A stretch of 64,000 bases of DNA from positions 4,294,501-4,358,500 of the forward strand of contig NZ_CP032311.1 in NCBI RefSeq assembly GCF_004803755.1. Direction: 5' to 3'. This stretch comes from Pseudomonas sp. DG56-2 (GTDB lineage: Bacteria > Pseudomonadota > Gammaproteobacteria > Pseudomonadales > Pseudomonadaceae). Both the position numbers and the translations under genes were made by a program. Below, piece after piece: positions 20,501-28,541 of the stretch. The notes below the pieces were generated by a model that worked only from the letters and a program-made list of their open reading frames with translations, had not been told where the DNA came from and did no database searches. Every line of letters starts with the position of its first letter. Position 1 is the first letter of the stretch.

Positions 20501-22319
20501 GGCCGCTGGCGATGCGGTCAGCACCCTGGGTGTCGTTGGTGAGCACGTTGCCGGTCAAGGTCAATTGCGCTTCGGTCGCAGTGACGCTGTTGCTGTCATC
20601 AACTGCTTTCGGCGCGTCGTCGATGATGTTGACGTCGATATTGCCGGTGGCACTGTTGCCATCGGTGTCGGTGGCGACCACGCTGAAGCCCTCACCCAGG
20701 CTGGTGCCATTGCCAGCGGTGTGCGCCTCGTTGTCGAGCAAGGTGTAGGTGTAGGTCACCACACCCGTACTGGCGTTATAGCCGGTGATGGTCAGCGTGT
20801 TGCCTTCCGGCGTGACTGCCGACTGCGGGAAGCCAGCTGCGGCGCCGTCAGTGACCACGGCAATCCCGCCTACGGTCAGGGTTTGCAGGCCGTCCGGCGC
20901 GGTCACCGTGAAGCTGCCGCCTTGGGTAAGCGCGGTGCCATCGGGGCTGCTGCCATCGACAAGGTTTTTCTCGAAGACAGTCAGTTCGCCGCCTTCGACA
21001 TTCAGGCCGTTGAGGGTTACCGGGTCATTGAGGTTGGTGACATTCAGCACCAGGTTGGCGGTCGACGTGTCGCCGTCGGCGTCCTTCAAGGTGTAGGTAA
21101 AGGTCTCGATGCCGGTTCCACCACCGTGCAGGTTGATGAAGTCCGGGTCGGAAGAATTCAGCGTGTAGGTGTAGGAACCATCGGCGGCCAGCACCAGCTT
21201 GCCGTAGGTCCCTTCGATGGTTTGCGGGGTGATCGGGCCGGAGGCGATACGGTCGGCGCCCTGGGTGTCGTTATCCAGCACGTTGCCGGTGAGGCTCAGC
21301 TGATTTTCCGTGGCGGTCACCGCGTTGGTGTCTGCCATAGCCTTTGGCACATCATCGACGATGTTGATGTCCAGCGAGCCGCTGGCCACATCGCCATCGG
21401 TATCGCTGACAGATACGGTGATGCTCTCCCCCAGCCCATTGGTCCCAGCCCCATTGGCGTGGGACTCGGCGCCCGTCAGGGTGTAGCTGTAACTGACGAC
21501 ACCGGTCGCGGCGTCGTATCCGGTGATGGTTAGAACGTTCCCAAGCCCAGTGACAATGGATTGGCCCACGCCGGTCACCGCACCCGCAGTGACGACGTTG
21601 ATGCCACCGACATTCAGATTGAACACCCCATCTGCAGCCACCACGGTAAAACTGCCGTTCTGGGTGAGCGCCGCTGGATCGCTGGCCGATCCTTGCGCCA
21701 AATTGGCTTCATTCAGCGACAATTCGCCGCCGCCAACGTCCAGGCCGTCAAGAATAACCGGATGGTCTACTTCAGGAACGAGCGGCGGCGGAGCGTCGTC
21801 GTTGCTGTCATTGAGCAAACCGACATCCAGATCCCGGAGTTCGGCAAAACCGTTGAAGCCCGCGGTAGGAAAGCCAATGATCGGATCAACTCGACCGGCC
21901 ACCTCACTGAGCATGACAAAGGAGTGCCCGCCACCGACGGCGCCCGGAGCACCGCCACTACCAGGACCGGCGGCAGTTGGATCAGCTTCCTGGCTCGGGT
22001 CAGCACCCGCAGCGATGGCCTGCTGGAGTTTCTCCACGTCTGTCAGTTCAGCCTGGCTAGGTGCCAGCGCTTCTGGCGCATCGGCATGGGGGGCCTGATT
22101 GGCCAGCAGTTGAGGCGTAAGCTCAAGACTACTGTCACGGCCCAAGGTCAATTCGGCACCGTTTTGCAGATGAACGGCAATCGCTCCAGCGGCCCCCGTT
22201 TCCAACTGCTCGCCGGCAAACAGCCGGTCACCTTCGGCAAGTGCCCGACGAGTACCGTCGTTGGCGACTGCGAAGACCTCTCCGACTACTTTGCTGACAA
22301 CACCGATTAGCTTGGCCAT
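11526..22319 (-). CDS. Giant LapA/MapA-like RTX adhesin with vWA domain
   Basis: This is a surface adhesin of 3597 residues. N-terminus (1-118): a retention module ([18 protein letters not shown]) ending in TAAG (115-118), the type of site cut by the periplasmic protease LapG. A linker with [20 protein letters not shown] follows. Residues 322-2775 are ten tandem repeats of about 245 residues of Ig/cadherin-like type. A von Willebrand A domain (about 2797-2990) shows the MIDAS start IIDVSGSM (Asp 2802). RTX nonapeptides (about 3328-3490, GGxGNDxL) bind calcium, and a VCA0849-type secretion signal ([20 protein letters not shown]) ends it. The ATG at 22319 has GGAGAG upstream; an in-frame start at 22340 is rejected. 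It is divergent from its likely secretion genes. P. fluorescens MapA is the closest idea, but identity was not tested. Confidence 0.92.
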   Translation of the reverse strand: MAKLIGVVSKVVGEVFAVANDGTRRALAEGDRLFAGEQLETGAAGAIAVHLQNGAELTLGRDSSLELTPQLLANQAPHADAPEALAPSQAELTDVEKLQQAIAAGADPSQEADPTAAGPGSGGAPGAVGGGHSFVMLSEVAGRVDPIIGFPTAGFNGFAELRDLDVGLLNDSNDDAPPPLVPEVDHPVILDGLDVGGGELSLNEANLAQGSASDPAALTQNGSFTVVAADGVFNLNVGGINVVTAGAVTGVGQSIVTGLGNVLTITGYDAATGVVSYSYTLTGAESHANGAGTNGLGESITVSVSDTDGDVASGSLDINIVDDVPKAMADTNAVTATENQLSLTGNVLDNDTQGADRIASGPITPQTIEGTYGKLVLAADGSYTYTLNSSDPDFINLHGGGTGIETFTYTLKDADGDTSTANLVLNVTNLNDPVTLNGLNVEGGELTVFEKNLVDGSSPDGTALTQGGSFTVTAPDGLQTLTVGGIAVVTDGAAAGFPQSAVTPEGNTLTITGYNASTGVVTYTYTLLDNEAHTAGNGTSLGEGFSVVATDTDGNSATGNIDVNIIDDAPKAVDDSNSVTATEAQLTLTGNVLTNDTQGADRIASGPITPQTIEGTYGKLVLAADGSYTYTLNSSDPDFINLHGGGTGIETFTYTLKDADGDTSTANLVLNVTNLNDPVTLNGLNVEGGELTVFEKNLVDGSSPDGTALTQGGSFTVTAPDGLQTLTVGGIAVVTNGAAAGFPQSTVTPEGNTLTITGYNASTGVVSYTYTLVGNEAHTAGNGTNLGESFTVVATDTDGSSATGNIDVNIIDDAPKAVDDSNSVTATEAQLTLTGNVLTNDTQGADRIASGPITPQTIEGTYGKLVLAADGSYTYTLNSSDPDFINLHGGGTGIETFTYTLKDADGDTSTANLVLNVTNLNDPVTLNGLNVEGGELTVFEKNLVDGSSPDGAALTQGGSFTVTAPDGLQTLTVGGIAVVTNGAAAGFPQSAVTPEGNTLTITGYNASTGVVTYTYTLLDNEAHTTGNGTSLGESFSVVATDTDGSSATGNIDVNIIDDAPKAVDDSNSVTATEAQLTLTGNVLTNDTQGADRIASGPITPQTIEGTYGKLVLAADGSYTYTLNSSDPDFINLHGGGTGVETFTYTLKDADGDTSTANLVLNVTNINDPVTLNGLNVEGGELTVFEKNLVDGSSPDGTALTQGGSFTVTAPDGLQTLTVGGIAVVTNGAAAGFPQSTVTPEGNTLTITGYNASTGVVSYTYTLLDNEAHTTGNGTSLGESFTVVATDTDGSSATGNIDVNIIDDAPKAVDDSNSVTATEAQLTLTGNVLTNDTQGADRIASGPITPQTIEGTYGKLVLAADGSYTYTLNSSDPDFINLHGGGTGIETFTYTLKDADGDSSSAKLVLNVTNINDPVTLNGLNVEGGELTVFEKNLVDGSSPDGTALTQGGSFTVTAPDGLQTLTVGGIAVVTNGAAAGFPQSAVTPEGNTLTITGYNASTGVVSYTYTLLDNEAHTTGNGTTLNESFTVVATDTDGSSATGNIDVNIIDDAPKAVDDSNSVTATEAQLTLTGNVLTNDTQGADRIASGPITPQTIEGTYGKLVLAADGSYTYTLNTADPDFINLHGGGTGVETFTYTLKDADGDSSSAKLVFNVTNINDPVVINGLDICGGELTFYEKNLTEGSSPNPGELTKGGTFTVIAPDGLQSLTIAGVSIVSGGVVSGFPLHGTTPMGNAFTIHSYDPSTGVVTASYTLDHTNTHQSGNGANNILESLEVVAVDTDGSTAKASVDVNIVDDVPLAVNDTNATAATEAHLTLTGNVLTNDTQGADRIASGPITPQTIEGTYGKLVLAADGSYTYTLNTADPDFINLHGGGTGIETFTYTLKDADGDSSSAKLVLNVTNINDLVVINGLDICGGELTFYEKNLTEGSSPNPGELTKGGTFTVIAPDGLQSLTIAGLSIVSGGVVSGFPLHGTTPMGNAITIHSYDPSTGVVTASYTLDHTSTHQSGNGANNILESLEVVAVDTDGSTAKANVDVNIVDDVPLAVNDTNATAATEAHLTLTGNVLTNDTQGADRIASGPITPQTIEGTYGKLVLAADGSYTYTLNSSDPDFINLHGGGTGIETFTYTLKDADGDSSSAKLVLNVTNINDPVTLNGLNVEGGELTVFEKNLVDGSSPDGTALTQGGSFTVTAPDGLQTLTVGGIAVVTNGAAAGFPQSTVTPEGNTLTITGYNASTGVVTYTYTLLDNEAHTTGNGTTLNESFTVVATDTDGSSATGNIDVNIIDDAPKAVDDSNSVTATEAQLTLTGNVLTNDTQGADRIASGPITPQTIEGTYGKLVLAADGSYTYTLNTSDPDFINLHGGGTGIETFTYTLKDADGDSSSAKLVFNVTNINDPVVINGLDICGGELTFYEKNLTDGSSPNPGELTKGGTFTVIAPDGLQSLTIAGVSIVSGGVVSGFPLHGTTPMGNAFTIHSYDPSTGVVTASYTLDHTSTHQSGNGANNILESLEVVAVDTDGSTAQASVDVNIVDDVPHAVNDTNAVTATEAQLTLTGNVLTNDIQGADRVTSGPITPQTIEGIYGKLVLAADGSYTYTLNTADPDFIALHGGGSGVDTFTYTLKDADGDTSNATLKIDVSSQDHPVVISGLDVDGGEFTVYEKNLTDGSSPDQAALTHTGSFTVTAADGLQTLTVGGITVVSGGNVVGFPQSGTTPLGNALTITGFNPTTGVVSYSYTLQDNESHANGNGTNSLNEAIDVSATDKDGSTAHATLDVNIVDDVPAVVGADRSVTPGQVDSNLLLIIDVSGSMNDRSGVPGKTRLQLAKDAISTLLDKYDEMGDVKVQIVTFSSNASDPSGVWVSVAEAKQLVAGLTAGGGTNYDQAVAVAKSAFANAGSLTGAQNVGYFFSDGNPSTASQGIGPADEVSWKNFLDSHGIKSYSIGLGSGVDVDNLNPLAYDGSTHTDTNAVVVTDLNVLNQVLSGTVQGAPITGSLMSGGIFGADGGFIKALLVDGTTYTYDPKANGGNGSYSAAGGVDRGSFDTATNTFNIKTVHGGTLLVDMDTGEFTYTPPKDTGATVTETIGFTASDTDGDLSSANLVVNVYSNAAPVAGADHIITNILSSTITLPAEALLANDSDANNDTLTVSPITFNTDWAAKGAGFTVGNGLPTLSFTGSSAQFRDVARSSFRTAANTTTAALLVNGWLGSLSSGANAEDVLTVSLKKGESLKLDHDRPLGNILMEWKDENGNYQTIADGHSFTADHDGVYSIHVTNLSNPLGGNANGSENYGLTMTVDYANAENQTYNGTYTVSDGHGGSATGNVDISYQSGSTLTGTAGDDTLLGGSGHDTLNAGAGNDVLIGGDGNDILNGGDGNDLLIGGAGNDQLNGGAGIDTASYAGAGSGVTVSLASAGAQNTGGAGTDTLTGIENLIGSDYNDHLTGDGNSNLLIGGLGNDTLIGGGGNDVLIGGAGNDTLTGGSGNDIFLWQQGNTGRDVVTDFTPGSDRLDLSQLLQGENATSASLDDYLHFKVTGSGSGVVSTIEVSAVAGAAPTQTIDLAGVNLAEHYGVTAGAGGVIAAGQDTATIINGMLNDHSLKVDTV
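11870..12340 (-). repeat. RTX nonapeptide repeats of the adhesin
   Basis: Two blocks of GGxGxDxLx repeats are coded here: first [19 protein letters not shown] through [16 protein letters not shown], then, after a spacer of about 50 residues, [20 protein letters not shown] through GSGNDIFLW. These bind calcium outside the cell and drive folding after secretion through the type I channel. The limits are approximate. Confidence 0.85.
13350..13935 (-). other. von Willebrand factor A domain in the adhesin
   Basis: The coded segment starts [13 protein letters not shown], where D-x-S-x-S is the metal-ion-dependent adhesion site (Asp 2802), followed by [24 protein letters not shown], and the second metal-site loop [10 protein letters not shown] with YFFSDGNPS. 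All key MIDAS parts are present, so a working cation-dependent binding site is likely. Borders are approximate. Confidence 0.85.
13995..21356 (-). repeat. Ten tandem ~736-bp coding repeats in the adhesin gene
   Basis: Ten copies of a unit of about 736 bases each code two modules. Module X begins DDxPxAVxDxN and contains the near-invariant [20 protein letters not shown]. Module Y contains [19 protein letters not shown] or a variant. The conserved DNA around the QTIEG codons recurs near 14573, 15309, 16046, 16788, 17521, 18256, 18992, 19728, 20461 and 21195. Another Y module without X precedes the array. Copies are nearly identical at the DNA level over long stretches, which points to recent duplication or gene conversion. 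Confidence 0.93.
21966..21977 (-). other. Predicted LapG-type cleavage site (TAAG codons)
   Basis: These codons give Thr-Ala-Ala-Gly at residues 115-118 of the adhesin, following EADP. LapA of P. fluorescens is cut by LapG between two alanines in a TAAG motif at nearly the same distance from the N-terminus (about residue 108). This is inferred from motif and position; no lapG or lapD gene lies in this window. Confidence 0.7.
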
Positions 22320-22624
22320 GAGCGCTCTCCTCTGCTGCAAAACGGTTTTTCGCAGGAAAGCACTCTGAATCGCGCGTGGTCGGCCTGCGGCGCCTGCCTG
22401 GAGTCGTTACTCGACAAGCGCTAAAGGCGAAGGCTGATTTTCAATGAAATCAACACCTTCGCGTGACCGACACACAGTGAACGTGGAATTGATCTGGCAA
22501 ACCGGCAAATGCCAAAAAATTGTCGCCAAATCTGATTTTCCTCCATCCCCTCCGCTACATCCGTGCCCTTTGCTGCAAAAAAAATTGAACTAATTGCCGA
22601 CGCCCGAAAAATGCACTCCAGCGG

Positions 22625-22666
22625 GGAATCCACGGGTCGCCCGATATGAACAATGTCGTGGATTCC
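22625..22666. repeat. 10-base inverted repeat in the adhesin/secretion gap
   Basis: GGAATCCACG (22625-22634) and CGTGGATTCC (22657-22666) are perfect reverse complements separated by 22 bases. The arms are about three helical turns apart centre to centre. This could be a regulator site or a stem in the adhesin leader RNA. Confidence 0.6.
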
Positions 22667-22711
22667 TTAGAACGCATAAGTTTTTTTTCGCATAACCCTT
22701 ATGAAAAATTC

Positions 22712-22742
22712 TTCTTAGCTATCCTTATAAATGTTCTTAGCT
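22712..22742. repeat. Direct repeat TTCTTAGCT x2
   Basis: TTCTTAGCT occurs at 22712-22720 and again at 22734-22742, exactly 22 bases apart (two helical turns, so on the same DNA face). It is a plausible activator or repressor double site upstream of the TolC-like gene. Confidence 0.5.
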
Positions 22743-22782
22743 CTCATGTTACAAGTTTGAAACGGTTTGGACTTAAAATTCC

Positions 22783-22796
22783 GTCATTTTTTTGAC
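22783..22796. promoter_or_regulatory. FleQ-box-like palindrome
   Basis: GTCATTTTTTTGAC has the architecture of the 14-base FleQ box (GTCA-N6-TGAC). The symmetry extends one base further on each side (CGTCA/TGACG). FleQ is the cyclic-di-GMP-responsive regulator known to act on biofilm adhesin genes in Pseudomonas. The site lies 40 bases before the TolC-like start codon. Assignment is by pattern only. Confidence 0.5.
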
Positions 22797-22836
22797 GACA
22801 GCAATACATAAATTAGAAATCAGGGAGAAGTACCCC

Positions 22837-24210
22837 ATGCGCGTTTTGACCCCCATCACCGGCGCGATTCTTTTGGCTATGGCCTCTGCCAATGCCCTGG
22901 CGATGTCGATTACGGAAGCTGTTCAAAGCGCCGTGGACCAACATCCTGAAATCAACGCGAGCCGTAACAGCCGGTTATCTGCAGACGAAGACGTCAACGT
23001 TGCCAAAGGTGGCTGGTACCCACGCGTTGATCTGGTTGCAGGCTATGGTCGGCAGAAATCCGACAACACCAACACCCGCGGTTCCAACATCGACGGCTCA
23101 CGCGATCACAACAAGGAAACACTGAATTACACCCAATCGGATCTGCGCTTGCGGCAGATGTTGTTTGACGGCTTCAACACCCCGAACGAAGTCGGCCGCA
23201 CTGAGGCTGTGGTGAACTCGCGCGCCTACTACACCCAGGCAACCGCCCAGAGTGTTGCCTTGCGCGCCATCGAGGTGTACCTAGAAGTGCTCAAGCGGCG
23301 CGAACTGGTGACCTTGGCCACCAACAACCTCCAGGCACACTTGCGCGTCAATGACCAGATTGGCTTGCGCAGTGAGCGTGGTGTGGGCAGTATCGCTGAC
23401 CGCGATCAGTCCACCGCACGTCGCGCCCTGGCAGAAAACAACCTGTACACCGCCGAAGTCGACCTTGCCGATGCCGAAGCCAACTTCTACAGCGTTGTGG
23501 GACGCGTCCCCGATGAGCTCGAAACACCGGTTACCATCAAGGGCGAAATGCCAGCAACCCTGCCGGATGCACGCCAGGACATGCTGGAGCACAACCCCTA
23601 CCTGAAGTCGGCCCAGGCCGACGTGCAAGCCGCCGAGCAGCAGTACGAAGTGGCCAAGTCGCCGTTTTATCCACGTCTGGACGCAGTGCTGGCCACCGGT
23701 GCGAACAACAACACCGCAGGCCAGGTCGGTCACGATAACAACGACTGGCAAGCCGGTGTCGAGCTCAGCTACAACCTGTTCCGTGGCGGCAGTGACAAAG
23801 CCCGCCTGCAGTCGGACGCACACAAGATCAACCAGGCGATGGACATTCGCAACAACGCCCTGCGAACCCTCAACGAGGACTTGGCGCTGTCGTGGAACGC
23901 CATGACCAACGCCCGCAAGCAAACACCAACCGCGCGCGAATACGCCGACACCACAACCCGAGTACGCGCCGCCTATCAGGACCAGTTCGGGCTCGGCCAG
24001 CGCACCCTGCTTGACCTGCTCGACAGTGAAAACGAGCTGTACAACGCCAACCGCCGGTATACCGAAGTACGCTATGTCGAGGAGTTCTCGATGTATCGGG
24101 TTCTGGCCAACATGGGTGAACTACTGAACAAACAGCGAATATCTCTGCCCCCTGAAGCCATTGCCGCGAGTGAAGTGAGGAGCGAAGCCCGTTTGCCTGA
24201 TATGCGCTAA
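22837..24210 (+). CDS. TolC-family outer-membrane protein of type I secretion (LapE/AggA-like)
   Basis: This 457-residue outer-membrane channel has a signal peptide (RVLTPITGAILLAMASANALA) and the two TolC repeats, beginning SITEAVQSAVDQHPEINASR and, in the second half, DMLEHNPYLKSAQADVQAAEQQYEVAKS. It should form the trimeric duct across the outer membrane for the adhesin. The ATG at 22837 has AGGGAGAAG just upstream. An upstream in-frame start at 22792 would precede the signal peptide and is rejected. It begins a three-gene run with the ABC and HlyD-like genes (gaps 29 and 11 bases). From memory, in P. putida the LapE gene lies near recQ and a YecA-like gene, as here, so this channel may also serve LapA. 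Confidence 0.88.
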   Translation: MRVLTPITGAILLAMASANALAMSITEAVQSAVDQHPEINASRNSRLSADEDVNVAKGGWYPRVDLVAGYGRQKSDNTNTRGSNIDGSRDHNKETLNYTQSDLRLRQMLFDGFNTPNEVGRTEAVVNSRAYYTQATAQSVALRAIEVYLEVLKRRELVTLATNNLQAHLRVNDQIGLRSERGVGSIADRDQSTARRALAENNLYTAEVDLADAEANFYSVVGRVPDELETPVTIKGEMPATLPDARQDMLEHNPYLKSAQADVQAAEQQYEVAKSPFYPRLDAVLATGANNNTAGQVGHDNNDWQAGVELSYNLFRGGSDKARLQSDAHKINQAMDIRNNALRTLNEDLALSWNAMTNARKQTPTAREYADTTTRVRAAYQDQFGLGQRTLLDLLDSENELYNANRRYTEVRYVEEFSMYRVLANMGELLNKQRISLPPEAIAASEVRSEARLPDMR

Positions 24211-24239
24211 TCCTCAAACCGCTGCAGGAGTAGGCCATT

Positions 24240-26396
24240 GTGACCAGCATGCAACCTGCGAGCTCGGCGGCGGATCCGCGCCAGAGTTTCGATGACCCGT
24301 TACTCGATGGATTGCTGATTCTCTGCAAGCTGCATGGTTGCACGCTCAGCCGTGCCGGCCTGAGCGCCGGGCTGCCGCTGGCGCAACAGCGGTTGATTCC
24401 TGACCTGCTGCCACGCGCTGCCGCGCGTGCCGGCTTACAGGCACGTGTGCTGCGCCGAGAGTTGAACGCGATTTCCGCGCTCAATCTACCGGTGCTGCTG
24501 CTGCTCAAGGAGGGTCGTTGCGCGGTGCTGCGACGCTGGGGCGAGAATGATCAGGCGTTGATCCTGCCCAGCGAGGCCGAAGGCGGTGAGCAATGGGTCA
24601 GCCGTGAGGAACTGGCCCAGGCCTATAGCGGCGAAGCTTTGTTTGCCCGCCCCCGCCATGAGCTCGAAGACCTGCGCACACCCTTGATGCCACGGGTCAA
24701 TGCCTGGTTCCGCGACACCTTGAAACTGTCGCGCTGGCTTTACAGTGATGCGGTGTTGGCCAGCCTGCTGATCAACCTGCTGGGTCTCATGGTGCCGCTG
24801 TTTGTCATGCAGACCTATGATCGGGTGGTGCCCAACCAGGCTATCTCGACTTTGTGGGTGCTGGTGGCTGGCCTGCTGATCGGCACCCTGTTCGAGCTGA
24901 TCCTGCGGGTGGTGCGCGCTCATCTTTTGGATCAGGCCGGGAAAAAGACCGATTTGATTCTTTCGGCGACCTTGTTCGAGCGCATCACTGGCATGTCGAT
25001 GAAAGCACGCCCCGCCACTATTGGCGGCTTTGCTCAAAGCATCCACGACTTCCAGGGGCTGCGCGAATTTCTCACCGCAGTAACCCTTACCAGCGTCATC
25101 GACTTGCCGTTCGTGGTGTTGATGTTGGTGGTTATCGGCCTGCTGGGTGGCTGGTTGGTGGTAATTCCCCTGATCGCCTTTCCAGTGACCATTATCTTTG
25201 CCCTGCTCATCCAGGTACGGCTGCGCGATACCGTGGAAAAAAGCCTGGCCTTGGGCGCAGTGCGCCAGGCCCTGCTGATCGAAACCCTTGGCGGCCTGGA
25301 AACGCTCAAAGCCTGCAGTGCCGAGAGCGAGCGTCAGTTCCAATGGGAAAGCACCCACGGTGCCCTGACTCGACTCGACGCCCACGCCCGCAACCTGTCG
25401 GCACTGGCCACCAACGGCACATTGTTCATCCAGCAGTTTTGCGGCATGGCGACGATTGTCGCCGGTGTCTACAGCATCATCGCCGGGAATCTCAGCGTCG
25501 GCGCGCTGGTTGCAAGCTACATGCTCGGCAGCCGTGTGTTGGCGCCGCTGGGGCAGATTGCCGGGCTGATCACACGCTACCAGCAGGCGCAACTGACCAT
25601 GCGCAGCACCGACGCCTTGATGGCCTTGCCGCAGGAACGCCAGACCGGCCAACAACCGCTGGAGCGCACCCAGTTGCACGGTGCGCTCGAAGTCAGCCAT
25701 GTCAGCTTCCGCTATGCCGGTCAGAACGCCCCCGCCCTCAATGCGGTGAGTTTCACCGTAAAGCCGGGTGAACGCATCGGCATCATTGGCCGTAGCGGCT
25801 CGGGTAAAAGCACCCTGGCGCGCTTGATGATGGGCTTCTACGCCCCTGACGAAGGGCAAATTCTGCTCGACAATCTTGACCTGCGCCAACTGGACATCGC
25901 TGACCTGCGCACCCAGATCGGCTACGTTGCCCATGATTTACCATTGCTGGCCGGTAGCCTGCGCGACAACCTCACCCTCGGCGCGCGCTACATAAGCGAT
26001 GCGCGCATGCTTGAAGTTGCCGAACTGACTGGCGTCAGCGACCTGGCACGTCAGCATCCGCAAGGTTTCGACCGCCCTGTGGGTGAGCGTGGCCAGTTGC
26101 TCTCCGGCGGGCAACGCCAAGCGGTGCTGCTGGCCCGGGCAATGCTACTGGAGCCACCCATCATGATTCTCGACGAGCCCACCAGCCATATGGATAACGC
26201 CAGCGAAGACCAACTGCGCCAGCGTCTGCATGGCTGGGTTCAGGGTAAGACGTTGCTGTTGGTTACCCACCGCACCTCGATGCTCAGTCTGGTTGACCGG
26301 CTGCTGGTGCTGGACAACGGCAAAGTCGTGGCCGATGGGCCCAAGGAAGCGGTTATCGATGCACTGCGCAAAGGCCGGGTGGGTTCGGCCATCTAG
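24240..26396 (+). CDS. Type I secretion ABC transporter (LapB-like)
   Basis: This 718-residue fusion permease/ATPase powers adhesin export. Residues about 15-140 form a degenerate C39-peptidase-like domain, used for substrate docking rather than cutting. A membrane domain follows (about 160-440, including LLGLMVPLFVMQTYDRVVPN). The ATPase has Walker A GRSGSGKST (about 517-525), signature LLSGGQRQAV, Walker B IMILDEPTSHMD and switch His VTHRTSML. GTG 24240 is chosen because AGGAG ends 9 bases upstream; an ATG 9 bases later is too far from it. It lies in an operon with the TolC-like and HlyD-like genes. Confidence 0.92.
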   Translation: MTSMQPASSAADPRQSFDDPLLDGLLILCKLHGCTLSRAGLSAGLPLAQQRLIPDLLPRAAARAGLQARVLRRELNAISALNLPVLLLLKEGRCAVLRRWGENDQALILPSEAEGGEQWVSREELAQAYSGEALFARPRHELEDLRTPLMPRVNAWFRDTLKLSRWLYSDAVLASLLINLLGLMVPLFVMQTYDRVVPNQAISTLWVLVAGLLIGTLFELILRVVRAHLLDQAGKKTDLILSATLFERITGMSMKARPATIGGFAQSIHDFQGLREFLTAVTLTSVIDLPFVVLMLVVIGLLGGWLVVIPLIAFPVTIIFALLIQVRLRDTVEKSLALGAVRQALLIETLGGLETLKACSAESERQFQWESTHGALTRLDAHARNLSALATNGTLFIQQFCGMATIVAGVYSIIAGNLSVGALVASYMLGSRVLAPLGQIAGLITRYQQAQLTMRSTDALMALPQERQTGQQPLERTQLHGALEVSHVSFRYAGQNAPALNAVSFTVKPGERIGIIGRSGSGKSTLARLMMGFYAPDEGQILLDNLDLRQLDIADLRTQIGYVAHDLPLLAGSLRDNLTLGARYISDARMLEVAELTGVSDLARQHPQGFDRPVGERGQLLSGGQRQAVLLARAMLLEPPIMILDEPTSHMDNASEDQLRQRLHGWVQGKTLLLVTHRTSMLSLVDRLLVLDNGKVVADGPKEAVIDALRKGRVGSAI

Positions 26397-26407
26397 GGAG
26401 TTCAGTC

Positions 26408-27763
26408 ATGTCTATCAGCCAAGGCTTGCGCAGTTACTTCCAGAGTTTCGGCAAGACTGCAGAGCGCGACTATATGCCCGATCTGGCCGGCGCCACATTG
26501 CAGGATTCGCCGCGTCTGTCGCGAATCACTGTATGGTTGGCTGCCGCCTTGTTGCTCACAGCCCTGACCTGGGCCTGGTTCGCAGTGCTCGACGAAGTCA
26601 CCATGGGCGAAGGCAAAGCTATTCCATCGAGCAAGATCCAGGTCATCCAGAACCTTGAAGGCGGTATCGTCACTGAAATTTTTGTTCGCGAAGGCCAAGT
26701 GGTGAACAAGGGCGATACCTTGCTGCGCCTGGACGACACCCGTTTCAAATCCAACAAGGGTGAAAGCGAAGCAGACCGCTATGCCCTGACCGCCCAGGTC
26801 GAACGATTGTCTGCCGAAGCCGAGGGCCGCCCGTTCCAGGTGTCTGAGGAAGTACTCAAAAAGGCACCTCAGGTGGCCGAGGACGAATTGTCGCTGTACC
26901 AGTCCCGGCAACGGCGCCTGAACAGCGAGCAGCAGACACTCAGTGAACAGCTCCGGCAGAAAACCCAGGAACTGGCGGAGTTCCGTTCCAAGGCCGAGCA
27001 ATACCGCTCGGCGCTGGCCCTGCTGCAACAGGAACTGAATATGTCCACACCCCTGGTGGGTACTGGCGCCATTTCCCCGGTGGAGATTCTTCGCCTTAAA
27101 CGCAGCACCGTGGAAGCCCGTGGCTCGCTGAACGCGACCACGCTGGCCATTCCCCGGGCAGAGGCGGCGGTTGCGGAAATGAAAAGCAAGATTGAAGAAT
27201 CGGAAGCAGGCTTTCGCTCGGAAGCGGCCAAGGAACTCAACGAAAAACGCACCGACCTGTCGAAAATTACCGCCTCAAGCATCGCCATTGATGACCGCGT
27301 CTCGCGCACTACTGTGGTCTCGCCAGTGCATGGCATCATCAAATTGCTCAAGATCAACACCATCGGTGGCGTCGTGCAGCCGGGCAGTGATCTGGTAGAG
27401 ATCGTGCCCCTGGAGGACAACCTGCTGATCGAGGCGAAGGTACGCCCACAGGACGTTGCCTTCCTGCACCCCGGGCAACAGGCAATGGTCAAGTTCAGCG
27501 CCTATGACTACACCATCTATGGCGGGCTCAAGGCCAAGTTGGAGCTGATCAGCGCCGATACCGTAACTGACGACAAGGGCAACTCCTTCTACCTGATCCA
27601 GGTGCGCACCGACAAAAACCACCTGGGCGGAGACAAAAAGCCGTTGCTGATCATTCCTGGTATGACGGCCACTGTAGATATCATCACAGGACACAAAAGC
27701 GTGCTCGACTACCTGCTCAAACCCGTGCTCAAGGCACGCACCGAAGCCATGCGCGAGCGCTGA
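26408..27763 (+). CDS. HlyD-family type I secretion adaptor (LapC-like)
   Basis: This 451-residue membrane fusion protein links the ABC pump and the outer-membrane channel. It has a single N-terminal membrane helix (about 39-60, ITVWLAAALLLTALTWAWFA) and a first lipoyl half (IQVIQNLEGGIVTEIFVREG). A long coiled-coil hairpin follows (about 115-285, rich in E, Q, K and R, with LNSEQQTLSEQLRQKTQELA). The second half contains VVSPVHGIIKLLKINTIGGV and a beta-barrel domain ending GMTATVDIITG. It starts 11 bases after the ABC gene. It is the last gene of the export operon. Confidence 0.92.
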   Translation: MSISQGLRSYFQSFGKTAERDYMPDLAGATLQDSPRLSRITVWLAAALLLTALTWAWFAVLDEVTMGEGKAIPSSKIQVIQNLEGGIVTEIFVREGQVVNKGDTLLRLDDTRFKSNKGESEADRYALTAQVERLSAEAEGRPFQVSEEVLKKAPQVAEDELSLYQSRQRRLNSEQQTLSEQLRQKTQELAEFRSKAEQYRSALALLQQELNMSTPLVGTGAISPVEILRLKRSTVEARGSLNATTLAIPRAEAAVAEMKSKIEESEAGFRSEAAKELNEKRTDLSKITASSIAIDDRVSRTTVVSPVHGIIKLLKINTIGGVVQPGSDLVEIVPLEDNLLIEAKVRPQDVAFLHPGQQAMVKFSAYDYTIYGGLKAKLELISADTVTDDKGNSFYLIQVRTDKNHLGGDKKPLLIIPGMTATVDIITGHKSVLDYLLKPVLKARTEAMRER

Positions 27764-27821
27764 TTTCCCGGCCCTGCGATCAGGCCAGTGCCGCCTGAAT
27801 AGAAAAGGCCGCAACGCAACC

Positions 27822-27847
27822 CCCTCGCGGGGCAAGCCTGCTTTTAC
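27822..27847. repeat. Degenerate REP-like palindrome
   Basis: CCCTCGCGGGGCAAGCCTGC, then TTTTAC, closely resembles the REP cores common in P. fluorescens and P. putida genomes (CCTCGCGGGCAAGCCTGCTCCTAC type). It lies in the short gap between the convergent HlyD-like and DTW genes and overlaps the stop codon of the latter. It is a single copy in the window and may help end both transcripts. Confidence 0.5.
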
Positions 27848-28446
27848 TGCTCGAGGTGATTGCGCTGATACGTCTCTGGGCCCATTGCTGCAATCTGCCC
27901 TTCGATCAGGGCCTCGAACGGCTTGAGCAACTCATCGAAACAGGCCGGCGCCTCGAGCACATTCAACGCCTGCACCACTGCCTCCACCGTCGACAGTGCC
28001 CCTGCTGCCGGTGCTTTGCGCAGGCGGTAGCGCGAAGGCTGGACCTCGGCCAATGTCACCCGTGGCAGCGCCGCCAATTGTGGATTGAGGTGCAAAAGCT
28101 TACTTGCCTTGCGCCATGTGCCATCGGGTACAACCAATAGCCACGGGCGTTGATCGGCGATATCGGTATAGGCCAGCAAAGGCTGCGCCTCGCCTCCCGG
28201 AAACAGCAACCCACTGCGGTACCCCGGCACGTCGATCAACTCGGCCAGGTCGTCAAAGACCTCCCCCACCCGCAAGTGCGCATTACGCAAACCAAGTGCC
28301 GCCAGTTTCGCGGTATTGAGGGCGTGACGCACTTCACTGGGATGCTGCAACACCAGCACACGCGTGCGGCTTTCGAGTGACGGAATCAACGCGCAAAGGC
28401 AATGGGCTTGGGGGCGCAGGCAGCGCTCGCAGTGAATTCTGGACAT
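27844..28446 (-). CDS. tapT: DTW-domain tRNA-uridine aminocarboxypropyltransferase
   Basis: This 200-residue enzyme belongs to the DTW (TapT/YfiP, SPOUT-related) family, which uses SAM to form acp3U at position 47 of tRNA. The Cys-rich N-terminus CERCLRPQAHCLC probably binds zinc, and the family motif is seen in VVPDGTWRKASKLL. QHPSEVRHALNTAKL and RYRLRKAPAAGALSTVEA are also typical. ATG 28446 is chosen for its AGGAG site and because the Cys-rich motif follows at once; a longer in-frame start at 28515 lacks support. It is a stand-alone gene between the secretion operon and gbuR. The symbol is by likeness. Confidence 0.85.
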   Translation of the reverse strand: MSRIHCERCLRPQAHCLCALIPSLESRTRVLVLQHPSEVRHALNTAKLAALGLRNAHLRVGEVFDDLAELIDVPGYRSGLLFPGGEAQPLLAYTDIADQRPWLLVVPDGTWRKASKLLHLNPQLAALPRVTLAEVQPSRYRLRKAPAAGALSTVEAVVQALNVLEAPACFDELLKPFEALIEGQIAAMGPETYQRNHLEQ

Positions 28447-28541
28447 CGGGTTCTCCTGGGCCGACAAAGTGTGCCAGCAGTCCCGATAAAAACCCACTTC
28501 CCTGTAGGGAAACAAAGAACTTCAGCGGTTGAAGCGTTCGG

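Larger units (their letters stand above)
22320..22836. promoter_or_regulatory. Divergent control region, adhesin / type I secretion genes
   Basis: This 517-base gap contains no credible gene; a 70-codon frame on the minus strand is judged spurious. It becomes very AT-rich towards the TolC-like gene. It holds a perfect 10-base inverted repeat, a pair of direct repeats and a GTCA-N6-TGAC palindrome (listed separately). Both transcripts must start here. No clear sigma-54 -24/-12 pair was found, and the sigma-70 elements are ambiguous. Confidence 0.7.

Noticed and set aside
14598..21533. Long plus-strand open frames (up to 695 codons) opposite the adhesin repeats, plus shorter repeated frames of 84-103 codons
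   Set aside because: They mirror the repeat units of the adhesin on the other strand, have no ribosome sites, and arise because the same codon pattern without antisense stops is copied ten times.
22421..22633. 70-codon minus-strand frame in the adhesin/secretion gap
   Set aside because: No ribosome site, no family likeness, and it spans the inverted repeat and AT-rich control region.
22320..22836. Sigma-54 promoter for adhesin or secretion genes
   Set aside because: TGGCA- and TTGC-like pieces exist, but none with the required GG-N10-GC spacing.
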